Assembly: GCA_018136815.1 (NCBI GenBank)
Contig: CM030933.1
Location: 4,816,557 to 4,880,556, forward strand
Reading direction: 5' to 3'
Source: Isochrysis galbana
Taxonomy: Eukaryota > Haptophyta > Isochrysidales > Isochrysidaceae
DNA: 64,000 nt
The first letter of the stretch is position 1, and each line of letters starts with the position of its first letter. A program made the position numbers and the translations under genes. The notes beneath the pieces are model-generated. The model was not told the origin of the DNA, ran no database searches, and saw only the letters and a program-made list of their open reading frames with translations. Positions 45,005 to 55,659 of the stretch are shown in pieces.

Positions 45005-45765
45005 CTCGCAGGCAAGGGGGCCTAATGGGAGGGTGAGGAGCAACTCCTCAAAGAGGAGCTTTGGGGAAGGAGATGTTTGAGTGGGGGCGCTATACCCTTG
45101 CGCTAGGCATGGGCAGCGACGCCGCCTCAAAACATGTCCTCCCTCTGGTCTCTGGTCTTGAGTCGAAATTTTTGGTGTTTGAATCCGAGGGCGAGGGGGT
45201 TTGTGCTTCTTGGGTTGGTTGTAGTGGGATGAGGGAGTGGGAGATGGAGTGAAGTGTTGAAAGAGGGCCCAAGGCAGGGCACTGAGTTGTAGGTACTTGT
45301 GGCCCACAAGCGTGGGGTGAAAACGAAAAGTGTATCAACATGTGTCTTGAATTGAAATTTTTGGTGCTTTGAACAGAGGGCGGGGGGGTTCGTGCCGTTT
45401 GGGTTGGTTGAAGTGTGAAGGGGGAGTGGGAGAGGGAGTCTTGTGTTGAGAGAGGGCCCAAGGCAGGGCACTGAGTGATTGGTACTAGTGGCCCACAAGA
45501 GTGGGGTGAAGACGAGAATTGTGTCAACAAGTTGGAAAACAGAGGCATGGGGTGCTCTCCGTATGGGGTTGATGGTTGTGAAGTGCCCTCCCATGTTGGG
45601 TGCACTGATGGTAGAGGTTTCCACCATGGGGAGGGCAGCTGAGCTGCCCTCCCACATGAGGTGCTCTTGGGGTGGGAGGGTTTCCCACTGTTGGAGGGGG
45701 TCTCCAAGACCCCCTGCATGATGCGCAGAGCCATGGTGGCAACCTGTTCGGTGCCAATGCTGGGC
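45005..45765. repeat. Dispersed module, inverted copy of 35625-36370
   Basis: Contains the same two ~185-bp tandem units in inverse. It abuts the 5' end of the hAT transposase ORF; homology with the 35-kb copy stops near 45765, within TTCGGTGCCA. Confidence 0.85.
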
Positions 45766-47295
45766 AAAGAGCTCCAGCTACCTCATCGTACCACTATGAC
45801 TCAGAAGGTGTTGCCCGCCTTGGATGCGGCTTTGGACGCTGAGGTGTCTGCGAAAGTGCATGGCATGGCTGAAAGTGTCGGTGTCACCATCGTGTCCGAC
45901 GGCTGGACCAATGTGCAACACAAACCCATTATGAACGCCTTGGTGTCCTTGCCCCTGGGCACCTATTTTTTGACCGCCTTGGACACGGCGGGGCAAACGA
46001 AGGACGCCAAGTTCATCGCGGATTTCATCATAGAGCAGATCAAGAACTTTGGCCCAGAGAAGGTGGTGGCAGTATGCGTGGACGGCGCATGCACCTCAGC
46101 ATTCCCGCTGATCAACGTCGAGTACCCACACGTCATGAACTTCATCTGCCCGGCCCACAGCCTGGATAACTTCATGAAGAACATTTGCTCGTCCAAGGAC
46201 ATCATCAAGATCAAGGGCAACGCGGGTTTGTTCACATGGGGTGAAGATATTTTCGCCAAGGTGATCGAGGAGACCACGCACGTCGTCCAATTCGTCACCA
46301 ATCACCAGAAGGCCTTGGCTCGCTATCGCGATTTGTGTGCCAACGTACCAAAGAATGACCGCCCGAAAGGAGGCATGGAGCTCCTCAAGGCCGTCGAGAC
46401 GCGATTTGCATCCAACGTGATGATGCTCATGCGGTACGTGAACGTGCACTTCATCTTGGACAAGCTGATGATAGACGGAGAGTACACCGCGTGGTTGAGC
46501 AAGCAGAAGGCGGAGATGAAAGAGAAGGGCGTCGAGGCCAAGCGCATTGTTCGCAACGATGACCACCTCAATACAGCCAAGCTTGCGATCGCCGTGATGG
46601 AGCCCGTGTACCGGCTGCTTAGGCTAACCGACGGTAAGCTCGGAGCCAATCTTGCCAAAGTGTACGGCTACTTACTGCAGATCGACGAACATTTGAGGAA
46701 CACGATCCCGGGCCTCAACAACCAGGTGAGAGTAAAGATGCATGCTCTGTTCATGGCAAGGTGGGAGTACATGCACTCCAAGGTAATGACCGCAGCCTAT
46801 TGCATCGAGCCTGAGTTTTGTCGCCGCGAATTTAGCGCAGATGAGCTCAGGGAAGTTCGCGACATCTTCCGACAGATGGCGACAGATGAGCATCCACTTT
46901 CCGATTTGCTCAGCGACCTTGCAGACTTTCAGGAGGCGGCTGCATCAGGCATGTATGACCTGAATGATGATGTTGCATTCTCGAAAAAGGCGAAGTCCAT
47001 GGCGTCATACAAGTGGGCCAACATTTATATGGCTCCGTGGCCGCATTTGCGCTGGGCTGCGATGCGTTTGTTAGCGTTGTCCTGCTCAGCCTCCGGATGT
47101 GAGCGTTCTTGGTCCGTGGAGGATTGGATCCATTCCAAGAAAAGGAATCGGCTGGGGCATCGGCATCGTACTGTGGAGAGGCTTGTGAGGGCTCACACAA
47201 ATTTGGTGTTGCAGCAAGTGATGACTGATTGGGAGTCGTGTGTGCTTCCGTGGGATTTGGAGATGATCCCGGACGAGCCTGAAGATGAGGAGTAA
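45718..47295 (+). CDS. hAT transposase (DUF659 plus C-terminal dimerisation domain)
   Basis: Open from a Met at 45718 (525 codons); recognisable transposase sequence starts near 45780 (RTTMTQKVLPALDAALD). DUF659 catalytic region: VSDGWTNVQHKPIMNALV, VCVDGACTSAFPLI and FICPAHSLDNFMKNI. The C-terminal hAT domain shows PWPHLRWAAMRLLALSCSAS, then GCERSWSVEDWIHSKKRNRL, with the conserved Cys-Glu-Arg-x-x-S. No BED zinc finger is visible, so the N-terminus is missing or on an exon not found. No frame damage is seen, so the copy is fairly young. Terminal inverted repeats for it were not identified; it cannot be assigned to families A-D. Confidence 0.88.
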   Translation: MMRRAMVATCSVPMLGKELQLPHRTTMTQKVLPALDAALDAEVSAKVHGMAESVGVTIVSDGWTNVQHKPIMNALVSLPLGTYFLTALDTAGQTKDAKFIADFIIEQIKNFGPEKVVAVCVDGACTSAFPLINVEYPHVMNFICPAHSLDNFMKNICSSKDIIKIKGNAGLFTWGEDIFAKVIEETTHVVQFVTNHQKALARYRDLCANVPKNDRPKGGMELLKAVETRFASNVMMLMRYVNVHFILDKLMIDGEYTAWLSKQKAEMKEKGVEAKRIVRNDDHLNTAKLAIAVMEPVYRLLRLTDGKLGANLAKVYGYLLQIDEHLRNTIPGLNNQVRVKMHALFMARWEYMHSKVMTAAYCIEPEFCRREFSADELREVRDIFRQMATDEHPLSDLLSDLADFQEAAASGMYDLNDDVAFSKKAKSMASYKWANIYMAPWPHLRWAAMRLLALSCSASGCERSWSVEDWIHSKKRNRLGHRHRTVERLVRAHTNLVLQQVMTDWESCVLPWDLEMIPDEPEDEE

Positions 47296-47600
47296 GTGTA
47301 TCAACTAGTTTCTACCATTGTACTTGAATTATAACTACTAAATTCTATATTACTAGTATTGTAACCTGACGTCAGGTCTGACGTCACTCTTATCAGGGTG
47401 CGTTAGGCTCTTCGAACCTGACACCTGACGCTAGGTTTGGCCCCACTGCACCAAACGTATGTAAGTACACGCGTGATTCTCAAGCCAGGCAAGCTGCGAG
47501 CAAACAATTATACGCCCCCATCCAAATCGTGCAAGGCACACACACCATTGCTCTAGTCTGTTCAACCGTAAAAAAACGAGATGTTTTTACAGCACGACTT

Positions 47601-48143
47601 TCATCGCTCTAGCGCTGGCGATATGCGATGGGCAAGGGCATCCAAGAAAGCCACGTACTCCTCCTCAGCGAGACTTGGGCACCACAGATCCGTCATTTCA
47701 AACAGGGCGTCAAACAGGCGTGAGCGCGCTAGAATATCCCTGCCTCCCGCGTCCGACTGCCAATCCTCATCTATGACCTCACGAATCTGCTCCTCAGTCG
47801 TAAGATGTTGTCCCATGAGGGCTTGTACAATGTGCACGTGCACGCGCGCGTACTCGACGCGCGAGACGTTGCCTTCTTCGTCGGCGTGATAGAGTTGTGC
47901 GAAGCGCCGTAGTGCATCAACGACGGCATGGTGGTTGCGCAGCTCGGCTCGTGTGGCAAGTGCTTGGGGTGTGTGCATCTTTGGGTCGTGTTGCTCGTGG
48001 TATGGCAAGCCACCCGCATCGCGCTCGGCGCTGAAGATCTTGAGCAGAGAGGGAGGGAGACGGGCAGCCGCCGTGCGAGAGGCGCGGATTGCAAAGCCGC
48101 CGCCTGTGCGGCCAGGCAGCTTCTGCGCGGGCGGAGGGGGCAT
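47601..48143 (-). CDS. Small helical protein, EF-hand-like C-terminus
   Basis: 180 residues from ATG at 48143 (MSMPPPPAQKLPGRT). The first 35 residues are Pro/Gly/Arg-rich. The rest is helical, with HHAVVDALRRFAQLYHADEE, EDWQSDAGGRDILARSRLFD, FEMTDLWCPSLAEEEYVAFL. The D-W-x-x-D...L-F-x-x-F-E-x-x-D-x-W pattern resembles a family of protist and ciliary proteins that I remember but cannot name. The EF-hand-like loop lacks clear calcium ligands. The coding strand has (GA)n about 95 bp upstream (48236-48256 on the plus strand). Confidence 0.6.
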   Translation of the reverse strand: MPPPPAQKLPGRTGGGFAIRASRTAAARLPPSLLKIFSAERDAGGLPYHEQHDPKMHTPQALATRAELRNHHAVVDALRRFAQLYHADEEGNVSRVEYARVHVHIVQALMGQHLTTEEQIREVIDEDWQSDAGGRDILARSRLFDALFEMTDLWCPSLAEEEYVAFLDALAHRISPALER

Positions 48144-48542
48144 TGACATGGGACGAAGAGCTCGGAGACCAGGAGCGCTCACGCTCAGGCTACCACCCCC
48201 TCTTCTCTTCCTCTCTTCTCCGTCTTGATTGTCTTCCTCTCTCTCTCTCTCTCCCTCTTTCTTCTCCTTTGACCTTTTTTCCCTCTGGACTCCTTGAAGA
48301 TGGAAATAATAATACCACCCACATAGTAGGTGTGTGTGGGGCAGTCGGTCAAAGGAAACTCCCACACAGTCAGTCCTCATACTCCATGCCAACCAATCGA
48401 CCGTTGGCTGAAAGACTATTGACTATTGACTACTGCATTCAAATGTTGACGAAACGCCTTTCAACGCAATGATGTGCTGTGAACTGGGAGTGATGGAAAT
48501 AGAAATCACCCGCTCGCTCGCTTGCTCGCGGGCGACGACAGA

Positions 48543-49263
48543 TAGGGCGGTCAAACACGAATTTAAATTTCTGAGGATGAAAATTCACTAAGTCAAGTGA
48601 TTGAGGTCTGTCTTATCACGCGATCATGCGATCTTTAGGGTATTGTACTGGAAATGGGTATATTAGGCAGAATCTTATAAGAAGTATGAAGTATGCACAT
48701 TTTCGACGCCATTCAACACACAGACCCAAAAACCAAAAACGTTTCCGCGCTCGTGAGAGGGTGCAACCTCAGGTTTGGTTGTTTTTTTTAGGGCGGTCAA
48801 ACAGGGCTTTTAACTTCTAAGGGTGAAAATTCACTAAGTCAAGATTGAGGTTTCATAGCGAGATCTTAGGATATGCTACTGGAAATGGGTATATTAGGCA
48901 GAATCTAATGAGAAATATGCAAATTTTCGACGCCATTCAACACACAGACCCAAAAACGTTTTTGCGCTCGTGCGAAATCGACGTCGACCACAAAAGTGCA
49001 CCACAGGTCGCGCTGTGCGACGCGCGCCTGCGTTCCCCGGGCACGGTTATCCCCGGGCAGGCAGTACAAAACCCTGCGCGGGCGCACGGCGTCGCCTGCG
49101 CCCTCCACCTCGCCCCTGCTGGCATCTACTGCCAGCCCCTCGCGCGTATGTTGTGCGCGGCAGGCCGCGAAGCGTCAAAATGACGGTGCTGCGCATGATG
49201 GGCTGCCCCATCACGCGCGGCACCGCCTCAGCATGGTGGGAGCGGGTGCCTGCTGGCCTCCTA
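48543..49263. mobile_element. Two tandem left ends of family D
   Basis: The first copy starts TAGGGCGGTCAAACACG at 48543 and ends at a T run before 48788. The second starts TAGGGCGGTCAAACAGGGCT at 48789 and runs near-identically to 28149-28615 up to 49263. Between them lies GAGGGTGCAACCTCAGGTTT, inverted at 42163-42205. Confidence 0.7.
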
Positions 49264-49394
49264 CAAACACGGAATACAAACACAAACACGATGTTACGAG
49301 GCCTTAAGGACGCGCGGCGTCTTCCTCCCCGCGCGCTTTCTTCTTTTTTCGCCGCGCGGACTCACCCCAGCGTTTCGTTACGGCAGCATCGAGC

Positions 49395-49620
49395 GCCATG
49401 GCACCCAAGATCAGCCAAGCGACACCGTCGCCTGCCAGCAGAACGACGAGGAAGAGGGATGTGAGAAAAAGACGAAGAAGATGAAAACTTCAGCCCGCGT
49501 AGCTGGGGGTGTTGGGAGTGGGGGGCGTGATTAGCTTTGTAATAATAATATTAGAGTTGTAACTGTAATAATAATAACCAAAAAGAAAACAAATAGCCTG
49601 GCCCTCTTTTGACGGAACGC
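49395..49620. repeat. Inverted copy of 13905-14170
   Basis: Contains GAGAAAAAGACGAAGAAGATGAAAA-like coding remnants of the MGQYF-type gene's C-terminus and its 3' flank down to CCTCTTTTGACGGAACGCGAC (49598-49618). Confidence 0.7.
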
Positions 49621-50852
49621 GACTTTGGGAGGCGGCGGTTTCATCTTGGGAGGCGGCGGCGTCTTCGCGGGAGGCGCGAGGCGCACGAGCACCGCCGACA
49701 CCGACGGGTGCCGCGCGTGAGTGCACCGCCGATTGACCTCTAAAAAACTTTTGGACCGAAGAGCTCAATTCCCTGCACGGCGATCCACATCTAGAGTCCA
49801 GAGCTGCATCAAGTAGTAAGACAACGTCGGGTCGGTTTGACGTGTCGAGGCGCATTTTTGCTCATTTATTTACAAGGGTTTCGACGACTCTTCTTTACAC
49901 TGGCGTTCGGACACCGTCTTAGTAACGCAATTGCTCAGGTGCAGAGTTGAGTGTCAATTTCTCGATTTTGATCCGCGAGGGAAAAATATATTCGTTGCAC
50001 GTCTATAGGGAGACAACCGAGACCGATGACGGGAGAGGACGCGACTGAGGCGATTCACATGTGTCGGATCGGTTTACCTTGTTGCTGCGCCTAGCGCAGG
50101 GCGCCACCTGTGCGGCGATGACGCAACCGCACGCCCGGCTCGAGCAACCCCTATTCACCGCCGCGCGCGCGCGCTCAGAAAGACCTCGAAATGCTCCAAC
50201 TTTTATTACTTATTACCGATTTCCGATTTGACGTGTTTATGTAGATATAGAAGCTTTTGTCCTTTCGCTTTCGCCGTTTCTTCCCACCTTGTAATGAGGG
50301 CACGAGGGCACTTGTAAACAGTATACTTGTAGAAGTGATGCTTATACCCTTACTTAGAACTGGCTATAACGGTAGCTGGTAGCTGGCCCTCTACGGGCCC
50401 TCCGTTAGCCCTCTGTATCTGCTGTATCTGGGATCTAGGGAGCCTCCAGATACAACAGATACGGCTGTATTTGGCCCGTTCTCTAGATACGGTATCCTGC
50501 ATCTCCCTGGTAGGGTCGTAAAGGCAAATTCGCGAGATCAACAAAAACATAAAATCTTGTGAACAGAGAAGAAACATACTGGAGTGGGGGGGCCTTCCGG
50601 ATATGGTCGTGAGACGGAGCGAGAGACGACGACGGCGTCATCATCGGGGCGGCGCAGTGAAACCCCTCGCGGCCAGCAGGTCTCTTGAAGAAACCTCGTT
50701 TTCCTCATGGAACATAAAGAAGGTCTAAGCCGCCGTGCTCGGGCAAGTGAAACCTCCGCAGTGAAACCTCTGTGAAATCCCCCAAAATCCCTGCTATCGG
50801 CGAGGCTCCGTCCCCGTCTTCTGCACGCGCGCGTCGCCACCGCCGCCGCCGC
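49621..50852. other. Gene-free stretch
   Basis: No gene recognised. 50375-50510 has several GATACAG/CTGTATC inverted words and could fold. Confidence 0.4.
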
Positions 50853-51527
50853 ATGCGGCATCGCTCTGAGGAGGCGCTCGCGCGACGCGCTGAGAAGCGC
50901 GGACGAACAGTGGAGGAGCAAAAGGCACTTGACCGCGCAGAGGAGAAGAGGCGCAAGAAGGAGCTCGACGCCAATCGGGCACGACAGCAGGATTTCACGA
51001 CTGGTGTGACTGGCGGTTTTGGAGCAGGGCGAAGCGGTGGCAGAGGAGCCGGACATGCTGCAAACGGCAAGGGGCGCGGGGGCAGAGGCGGCAACGGCAG
51101 GGCTGCTTTGGAGAAGGGAGGTAAGGGCGGGGGTAAAGGCGGAGAGAAGGGCAGAGGTGGCGGTGGAAACAAGGGTAAAGGCAGTGGTGGAACGATCCGA
51201 AAGACAAGAGAGCCTGGTGATGCTTCAAAGGCATGGGGAGAGGTCGCCACGGCTGAGCGCCTGGAAGAGAACAAGAATCTGCGCGAGCGCTTTGCATCGA
51301 GCCCCGAAAGTCTCACTGAGGAAGAGCGCGCGCGTGCAAAGGCCTTGCTGGAGCGAGACGCCCGGAAGCGAGCAAAGCGCGAGGACAAGATTAAGCAAAA
51401 GGAAGAGCGGAGGGAGCGCACACTGAAGGCGCGCGCCAATCGTAAGCGAGCGCGCGCGGGCCAACTAGCAGCAACTCCAGCTCTTGATCGGGCGAGCAAG
51501 GTGGCAAGGGGAAGGGGAGGACCTTGA
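50853..51527 (+). CDS. Basic coiled-coil protein with Gly/Arg/Lys-rich centre
   Basis: 224 residues from the first in-frame ATG (MRHRSEEALARRAEKRGRTV). The frame is open upstream but without an ATG, so an upstream exon is possible. N-terminal charged helix (VEEQKALDRAEEKRRKKELD), then a GG/GRG/KG-rich stretch (about 55-115), then ASKAWGEVATAERL and a long Lys/Arg/Glu helix (LLERDARKRAKREDKIKQ, RTLKARANRKRARA). The order W...LL...KRxxKxxK with a basic tail resembles nucleolar SURF6/Rrp14-type proteins and RGG-bearing ribosome-biogenesis factors; weak inference. 51528-52205 downstream shows nothing. Confidence 0.55.
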   Translation: MRHRSEEALARRAEKRGRTVEEQKALDRAEEKRRKKELDANRARQQDFTTGVTGGFGAGRSGGRGAGHAANGKGRGGRGGNGRAALEKGGKGGGKGGEKGRGGGGNKGKGSGGTIRKTREPGDASKAWGEVATAERLEENKNLRERFASSPESLTEEERARAKALLERDARKRAKREDKIKQKEERRERTLKARANRKRARAGQLAATPALDRASKVARGRGGP

Positions 51528-52205
51528 TTTCAAACGGCGAGCTTGTATAGATGGGGTTGGGCTCAAGCTCAAGTGGCTTGCGCCCTTGGCGCGGGTAGTC
51601 GAGTGTGGTCGTGCATGATTCTGACACGGACAAGGATCTTGACGCGTGAGGATAGTAGGTCATATAATTTTCGTGCAGGGTGTGGGCAGACAGAAAAATC
51701 GTGTCGGAGTCACATGCTGAGCTTAGCGCATCTTGCACACATCTTACACAAATAATAAGATCAAGATCATCCGTCATCTGCTGCCGCTGTCGATCGCGGT
51801 AGGTAGGGCATGAAACTCTCAGGGGGGGTGGCGCCATTTGGGCGGCTTGTGAACACTACCACCAACCATCTCAATTCATGTGCGGCAGCGCGATTTGGGC
51901 ACATAGTGGACGGAAACGTGAGAGGCTGGGGAGAAAAATGGGAGGGAATGTACCAAGGTCGGGCGGCTGACGCCAGGGGAAAGGCTTCGCTATGATGCCC
52001 TTACGACACAAGACGACGTGGAAAGTAGCAAATAGCGCGTGTTGCAGCGCACAAACGAGGTGTTGCCGAAGGGACACCACCTACAACTTATGACCGAGAG
52101 GCGTAGCCTCCGGATGCATCTATCTTTGCTTCTGAAGCGCCAATGGCCTCTCTGCTTCCAATGCTCATTTACCCACATCCCATGTCGGAGTACAGCGGCT
52201 AAACA

Positions 52206-53753
52206 TTAAGATTCGTCCACGGTGGAGATATTCACGCTATCCGCACTCTCGCTCAAGCTCTGGGCGTTGCTATCAGGTGCATTGTCTTCTTCTCCCCTGA
52301 TCTCGTTGTCGATCGTCGAAGATCCGCCGGCGCCAAACTCCGCCCCGCCCTTAACGTTGCTGCGCCGCTCCCACTTTTCCTCCAGTTCTTTTGCCCTATC
52401 GTCTCGCAGAGAGAGGGTTCCGAGCAAGACAGCCGCTGCATCCACGGGCTTCACTCCAACAACGCATCGAGCGCTTGCCGGCTTGGCTCTCGCTTCGGCT
52501 CCAGCACGCCCCAATGAATGCTGATCTCCACATTCTTTTGCTGGTTTCAATACCCATGTCACGGTCTCGTCCCCTCGCTTCACCTCAACGACTTGGAGCC
52601 GTGCGGCATGGAACAGTATCCTGTGGTGACTGTCGGGCCGTGTGACATCGTATCTACCGTGCTCACCTTCAGGTAAGTCAATCGCGAAGGCGCAGTAGCG
52701 CTCGTTGCGCGGAAGCCAATACGGATAGTTTTCTTTCAGCACCATGAGCCCTGTAGGTGAGAGCGACCGGCCTAGGGATTCCAAGGCCCTCACAGCATCC
52801 ACATCAATCAAGTACTGAAAAACCCATTGCGCCCAGATTAAGTCATACGTGCCACTTGGTGCCCCGAAGTCTTCAAGGCGTCTGTTGACGAAGGTGCACC
52901 GCTCTGAACGCTTTCGGCCCAAATAGCGACGCGACTGTTTTGACCATGCTTCGCACGCTTCAAGTAGGTGCACCTGCATGTGCATATGGAAAAGTCCGTA
53001 AGCCCGAAACTTCTAATGACAGAACGGGGAATCAGCTGATGTGGATGATGAGCGCATCAATGTGTTGCAGGATTCCGTCGACATGTATGCCGCGAGAGAG
53101 GCATTCACAAGATGCGGCGAAGTTCTCAAGCACATTCCGCAGCACACAGAGAACAGAGAGATGTCGGCTCACCTCATGGCATCGACGCAGAAGGCAACCT
53201 TTAGTCACACGACCAACGCCTGCACCGGCATCCAAAGCGACGCCGAGCCGCAGACTAGGGTGTCGCTCCATCAGGCCATCCAGAAATGCACACGATTCAG
53301 CCAGCTGTGACAAGACATGTGGCCAGGAAAGTTGAACTCTTCTTGAGCGAGGTCATAAGCGGGCAAGAGCACACAGCATGCCAATACATGCAGTACAAAA
53401 GTACGAGGCGCAGTGACTATGAGTGGCTCGCTGCAACTATACTTGGCTCGCACATCTGTTTCGGAGCCATCGTCGCCAATCATCGCCGCCTCGTCAGTGG
53501 CCCCACCGTACCCCGAGTCGTCCCACCATGAGTCGTTTGCTTGATAGAGTTCGTCGCGCCGGTGAGCCTGCATCTTCCACAACTCATAGATCGAATGGTA
53601 ATATCCGCCCACATCGTCTGCGCCATGCATCGCATTGGCATCCACCAGCTGTGCCAGCTGGGAAGCTCGGCGGTGAAGCTCATCAGCCGCAGGGTCAGGC
53701 TGTGGAGGCGGCCGCGCGTGCCTGGGCTGCGGTGGTCCCCTTCGCCGGCCCAT
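52206..53753 (-). CDS. Protein N-terminal methyltransferase (NTMT1/Tae1-like)
   Basis: Three exons: 53753-53454, 53304-53173 and 52973-52206, with GT-AG introns of 149 and 199 bp in phase 0; 399 residues. Family function: SAM-dependent methylation of the alpha-amino group of proteins starting X-Pro-Lys after Met removal (RCC1, ribosomal proteins). Sequence: ANDSWWDD and SETDLAESCAFLDG in the N-terminal helical part; GVALDAGAGVGRVTKGCLL as SAM motif I, then VHLLEACEAWSKQSRRYLG; NRRLEDFGAPSGTYDLIWAQ-WVFQYLID as the D-x-I-W-x-Q-W active-site motif; GLMVLKENYPY for the Asn-containing post-motif; then VTRPDSHHRILFHAARL. NTMT1 is about 225 aa; here there is a Pro-rich N-terminal extension and a ~110-residue acidic tail (LGTLSLRDDRAKELEEKW to ISTVDES). 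A G run (53798-53812) and GA repeats lie just upstream. Confidence 0.9.
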
Positions 53754-53937
53754 TGGGAGAGAAGGGTGGGGAGGAGAGGAAGGGCGTGATGACAAGAGGG
53801 GGGGGGGGGGGGCAGTTTACAGAGTAAGAGGGAGAGAGAGGGAGGGTGTCTGGAGTTTTGTAGTAGAAGGGACTTAACTCCGTCACCGCACTCGCCATCA
53901 CCAAAGCCCGTCTTCCCGCCTCCAGCTCTGGATAAAA

Positions 53938-54138
53938 TGGAGCCCGTCTCCCCTTCTGAGCAGCCTCAAGCCGCGCCTCCCGCCGTACACCCTTCCTCTC
54001 CTCCGTCGCCGGTTGGAGGTGTGGCAACTTCCAACTCGTTAAGGCTGTGGGCTTTGGCTATAGCTTTAGTGGCCACGTGGCCACACCTGGTTGTGGTTGT
54101 TCTGTCATACATGATATCATATAAGATATCTCAGTATT
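53938..54138 (+). CDS. Small ORF with one membrane helix
   Basis: 66 residues, MEPVSPSEQPQAAPPAVHPS... then LRLWALAIALVATWPHLVVV. It starts 184 bp from the NTMT start in divergent orientation. It could be a first exon or chance; no family recognised. Confidence 0.25.
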
Positions 54139-54431
54139 AGTTGCTCTAGACCTGATACTGAGTATCATATGACAAGACTAGAGGCTACAATTCAACTAGT
54201 TTTACTAGCTAGTACAAGTTGTACAAGTTCGGTCGCGGGAAATACTAGTATAAGGAAAAATACGAAATACCGGCGCTCCCAGCTCCGAGCCCCCCCCCCC
54301 CCCCCTAATGGCTAATGGCCGCCAACCTGATGTGCAGCAACGATGGCGGCGGCGACGACGGCGATGACGAGTGGCACACCGCCGTGGAGTGGGGGCGGCG
54401 CCATGTGACATCCATGTGGAGACGCTCCAGG
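54139..54431. other. AT-rich spacer with palindromes
   Basis: Words such as GATACTGAGTATCATATGAC and TACTAGCTAGTACAAGTTGT form overlapping palindromes; a C run ends at 54305. It may be part of an older element; ATGATATCATATAAG at 54113 echoes ATCATATGATATCAG at 55792. Confidence 0.35.
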
Positions 54432-55646
54432 TAGGGGTAAGCACAAGTATCCCTCAAAAGACGCCCAAATATCCATGCAAAATATCTGAGATATATCCAT
54501 TCGAAAGCCCAAATATCCAGAAAATATCCATTCGTAAAAGCTTTGCATATGGTATGTGTAGCTAGGTTGCTCAACATATTAAAGCCACATGCTGTTGTAT
54601 TCAGGCCTTTTGGCGCCAAAAAAGGCCTGAATACAGCACATGCATATATATGTCACATAGATAGATAGAACACATCAAGAGCCCTGTTTCTTGCGTTTGT
54701 TGCGATTGTATCGCAACATCACCGACACTTCCAATTGATCCGACAACGACCGGACCCGATGAGCACCAAACGAACACTGCATCAAAGAGCAAGAGAACAC
54801 GCGCTCACACGAAGCAGAATTAGGAGAGAGGCAAAATGTTATTCGAGCAGCCAATGCCCACGTGGGGAATTTCGAGTGGTTGGATGCCCACCAGGCTAGG
54901 ACGTCTCTTGAAAAACCTTCCACGTCGGAATGGTCGATGTGTGTACATTGTACCTTGGCAGGAAAGTAGGTAGGAAGAGAGCTCTCGCTGCAACCCATTA
55001 CCATTACTCACATCGTGGATATTAGCAAAGCATGCCAAGGCGCTGAGACGCTGCACCAAAGCTCATCGACCCGCCCGTATGCAAACGCAAACGCCGGGTT
55101 GAATGCGCGTAGGAGCCCTGTGAAGTGTGAAGCGGTGCTGCTCCTTGCAACAAAATGGAGCGGCACATCGGTCCTCTAAACGATCCTCGAGATATATGAG
55201 AACGCGCCGGAGACTTGTTGCACAAGGCCCCTCCATTGAGTAAGACTGTGAAGATGTTAGCCTAATATCTAGATATTAGGCTATCTACTTCCAAAAAGCA
55301 CTATCTATATCTAGCATCTAGCTAGAAAGCGCTAGGCCACTATTTGCATCTATCTAGATAGCTATGGGCGCCAAACCTAGTAATAAACTATTAATAGGTA
55401 CCTAACCAAGGCCGTAGGGCATGGGCGGGCTTGCCAGCACCTTGCGCAAGCAAGCCTTGCAGGCGAAACGGCAACTAACTATGGAGCTAACTACAGTTAA
55501 ACATGTTTACTGATCTATAACCCAAATAACCTGTATAGATATCCCAGCAAGAGCCCAAATATCCCTGAAATATCTAGAGATATCTATGTGGAGCAAATCC
55601 ACCCAAATATCCAAGACAAATATCCGGATACTTGTGCTTACCCCTA
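54432..55646. mobile_element. hAT element (family A), 1.2 kb, internally deleted
   Basis: Ends TAGGGGTAAGCACAAGTATC and its inverse (...GATACTTGTGCTTACCCCTA). Exact 8-bp duplications GCTCCAGG at 54424-54431 and 55647-55654. Subterminal regions carry many CAAATATCC/GGATATTTG words. It keeps only the C-terminal transposase part on the minus strand. A second copy's right end is at 1-126. Confidence 0.95.
54675..55004 (-). pseudogene. hAT transposase C-terminal dimerisation domain (truncated)
   Basis: A 109-residue frame: DVLAWWASNHSKFPTWALAA, RITFCLSPNSASCERVFSCS, HRVRSLSDQLEVSVMLRYN. This is the classic hAT C-terminal block (W-W, P-x-L/W, A-S-x-E-R-V-F-S). The N-terminal catalytic part is missing from the element, so it is non-autonomous. 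Confidence 0.88.
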
Positions 55647-55659
55647 GCTCCAGGGGTGT

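Noticed and set aside
45090-45657. Minus-strand ORFs of 176 and 225 codons in the repeat module
   Set aside because: They are open because of tandem Pro/Ser/Thr-rich repeats; the inverse copy at 35.6-36.3 kb does not keep the same frame.
44613-48560. Family D ends at 44613 and 48543 as the terminal repeats of the hAT transposase element
   Set aside because: Both ends are in the same orientation, not inverted, so they cannot be the two termini of one element.
28185-49183. Similar ORFs at 28185-28523 and 48845-49183 as a conserved gene
   Set aside because: Conservation is explained by near-identical duplicated DNA; third positions are no more variable than others, and the frames carry no known motif.
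50853-51527. Firm SURF6/Rrp14 assignment
   Set aside because: Only composition and a loose W...KR pattern match; kept as weak inference.
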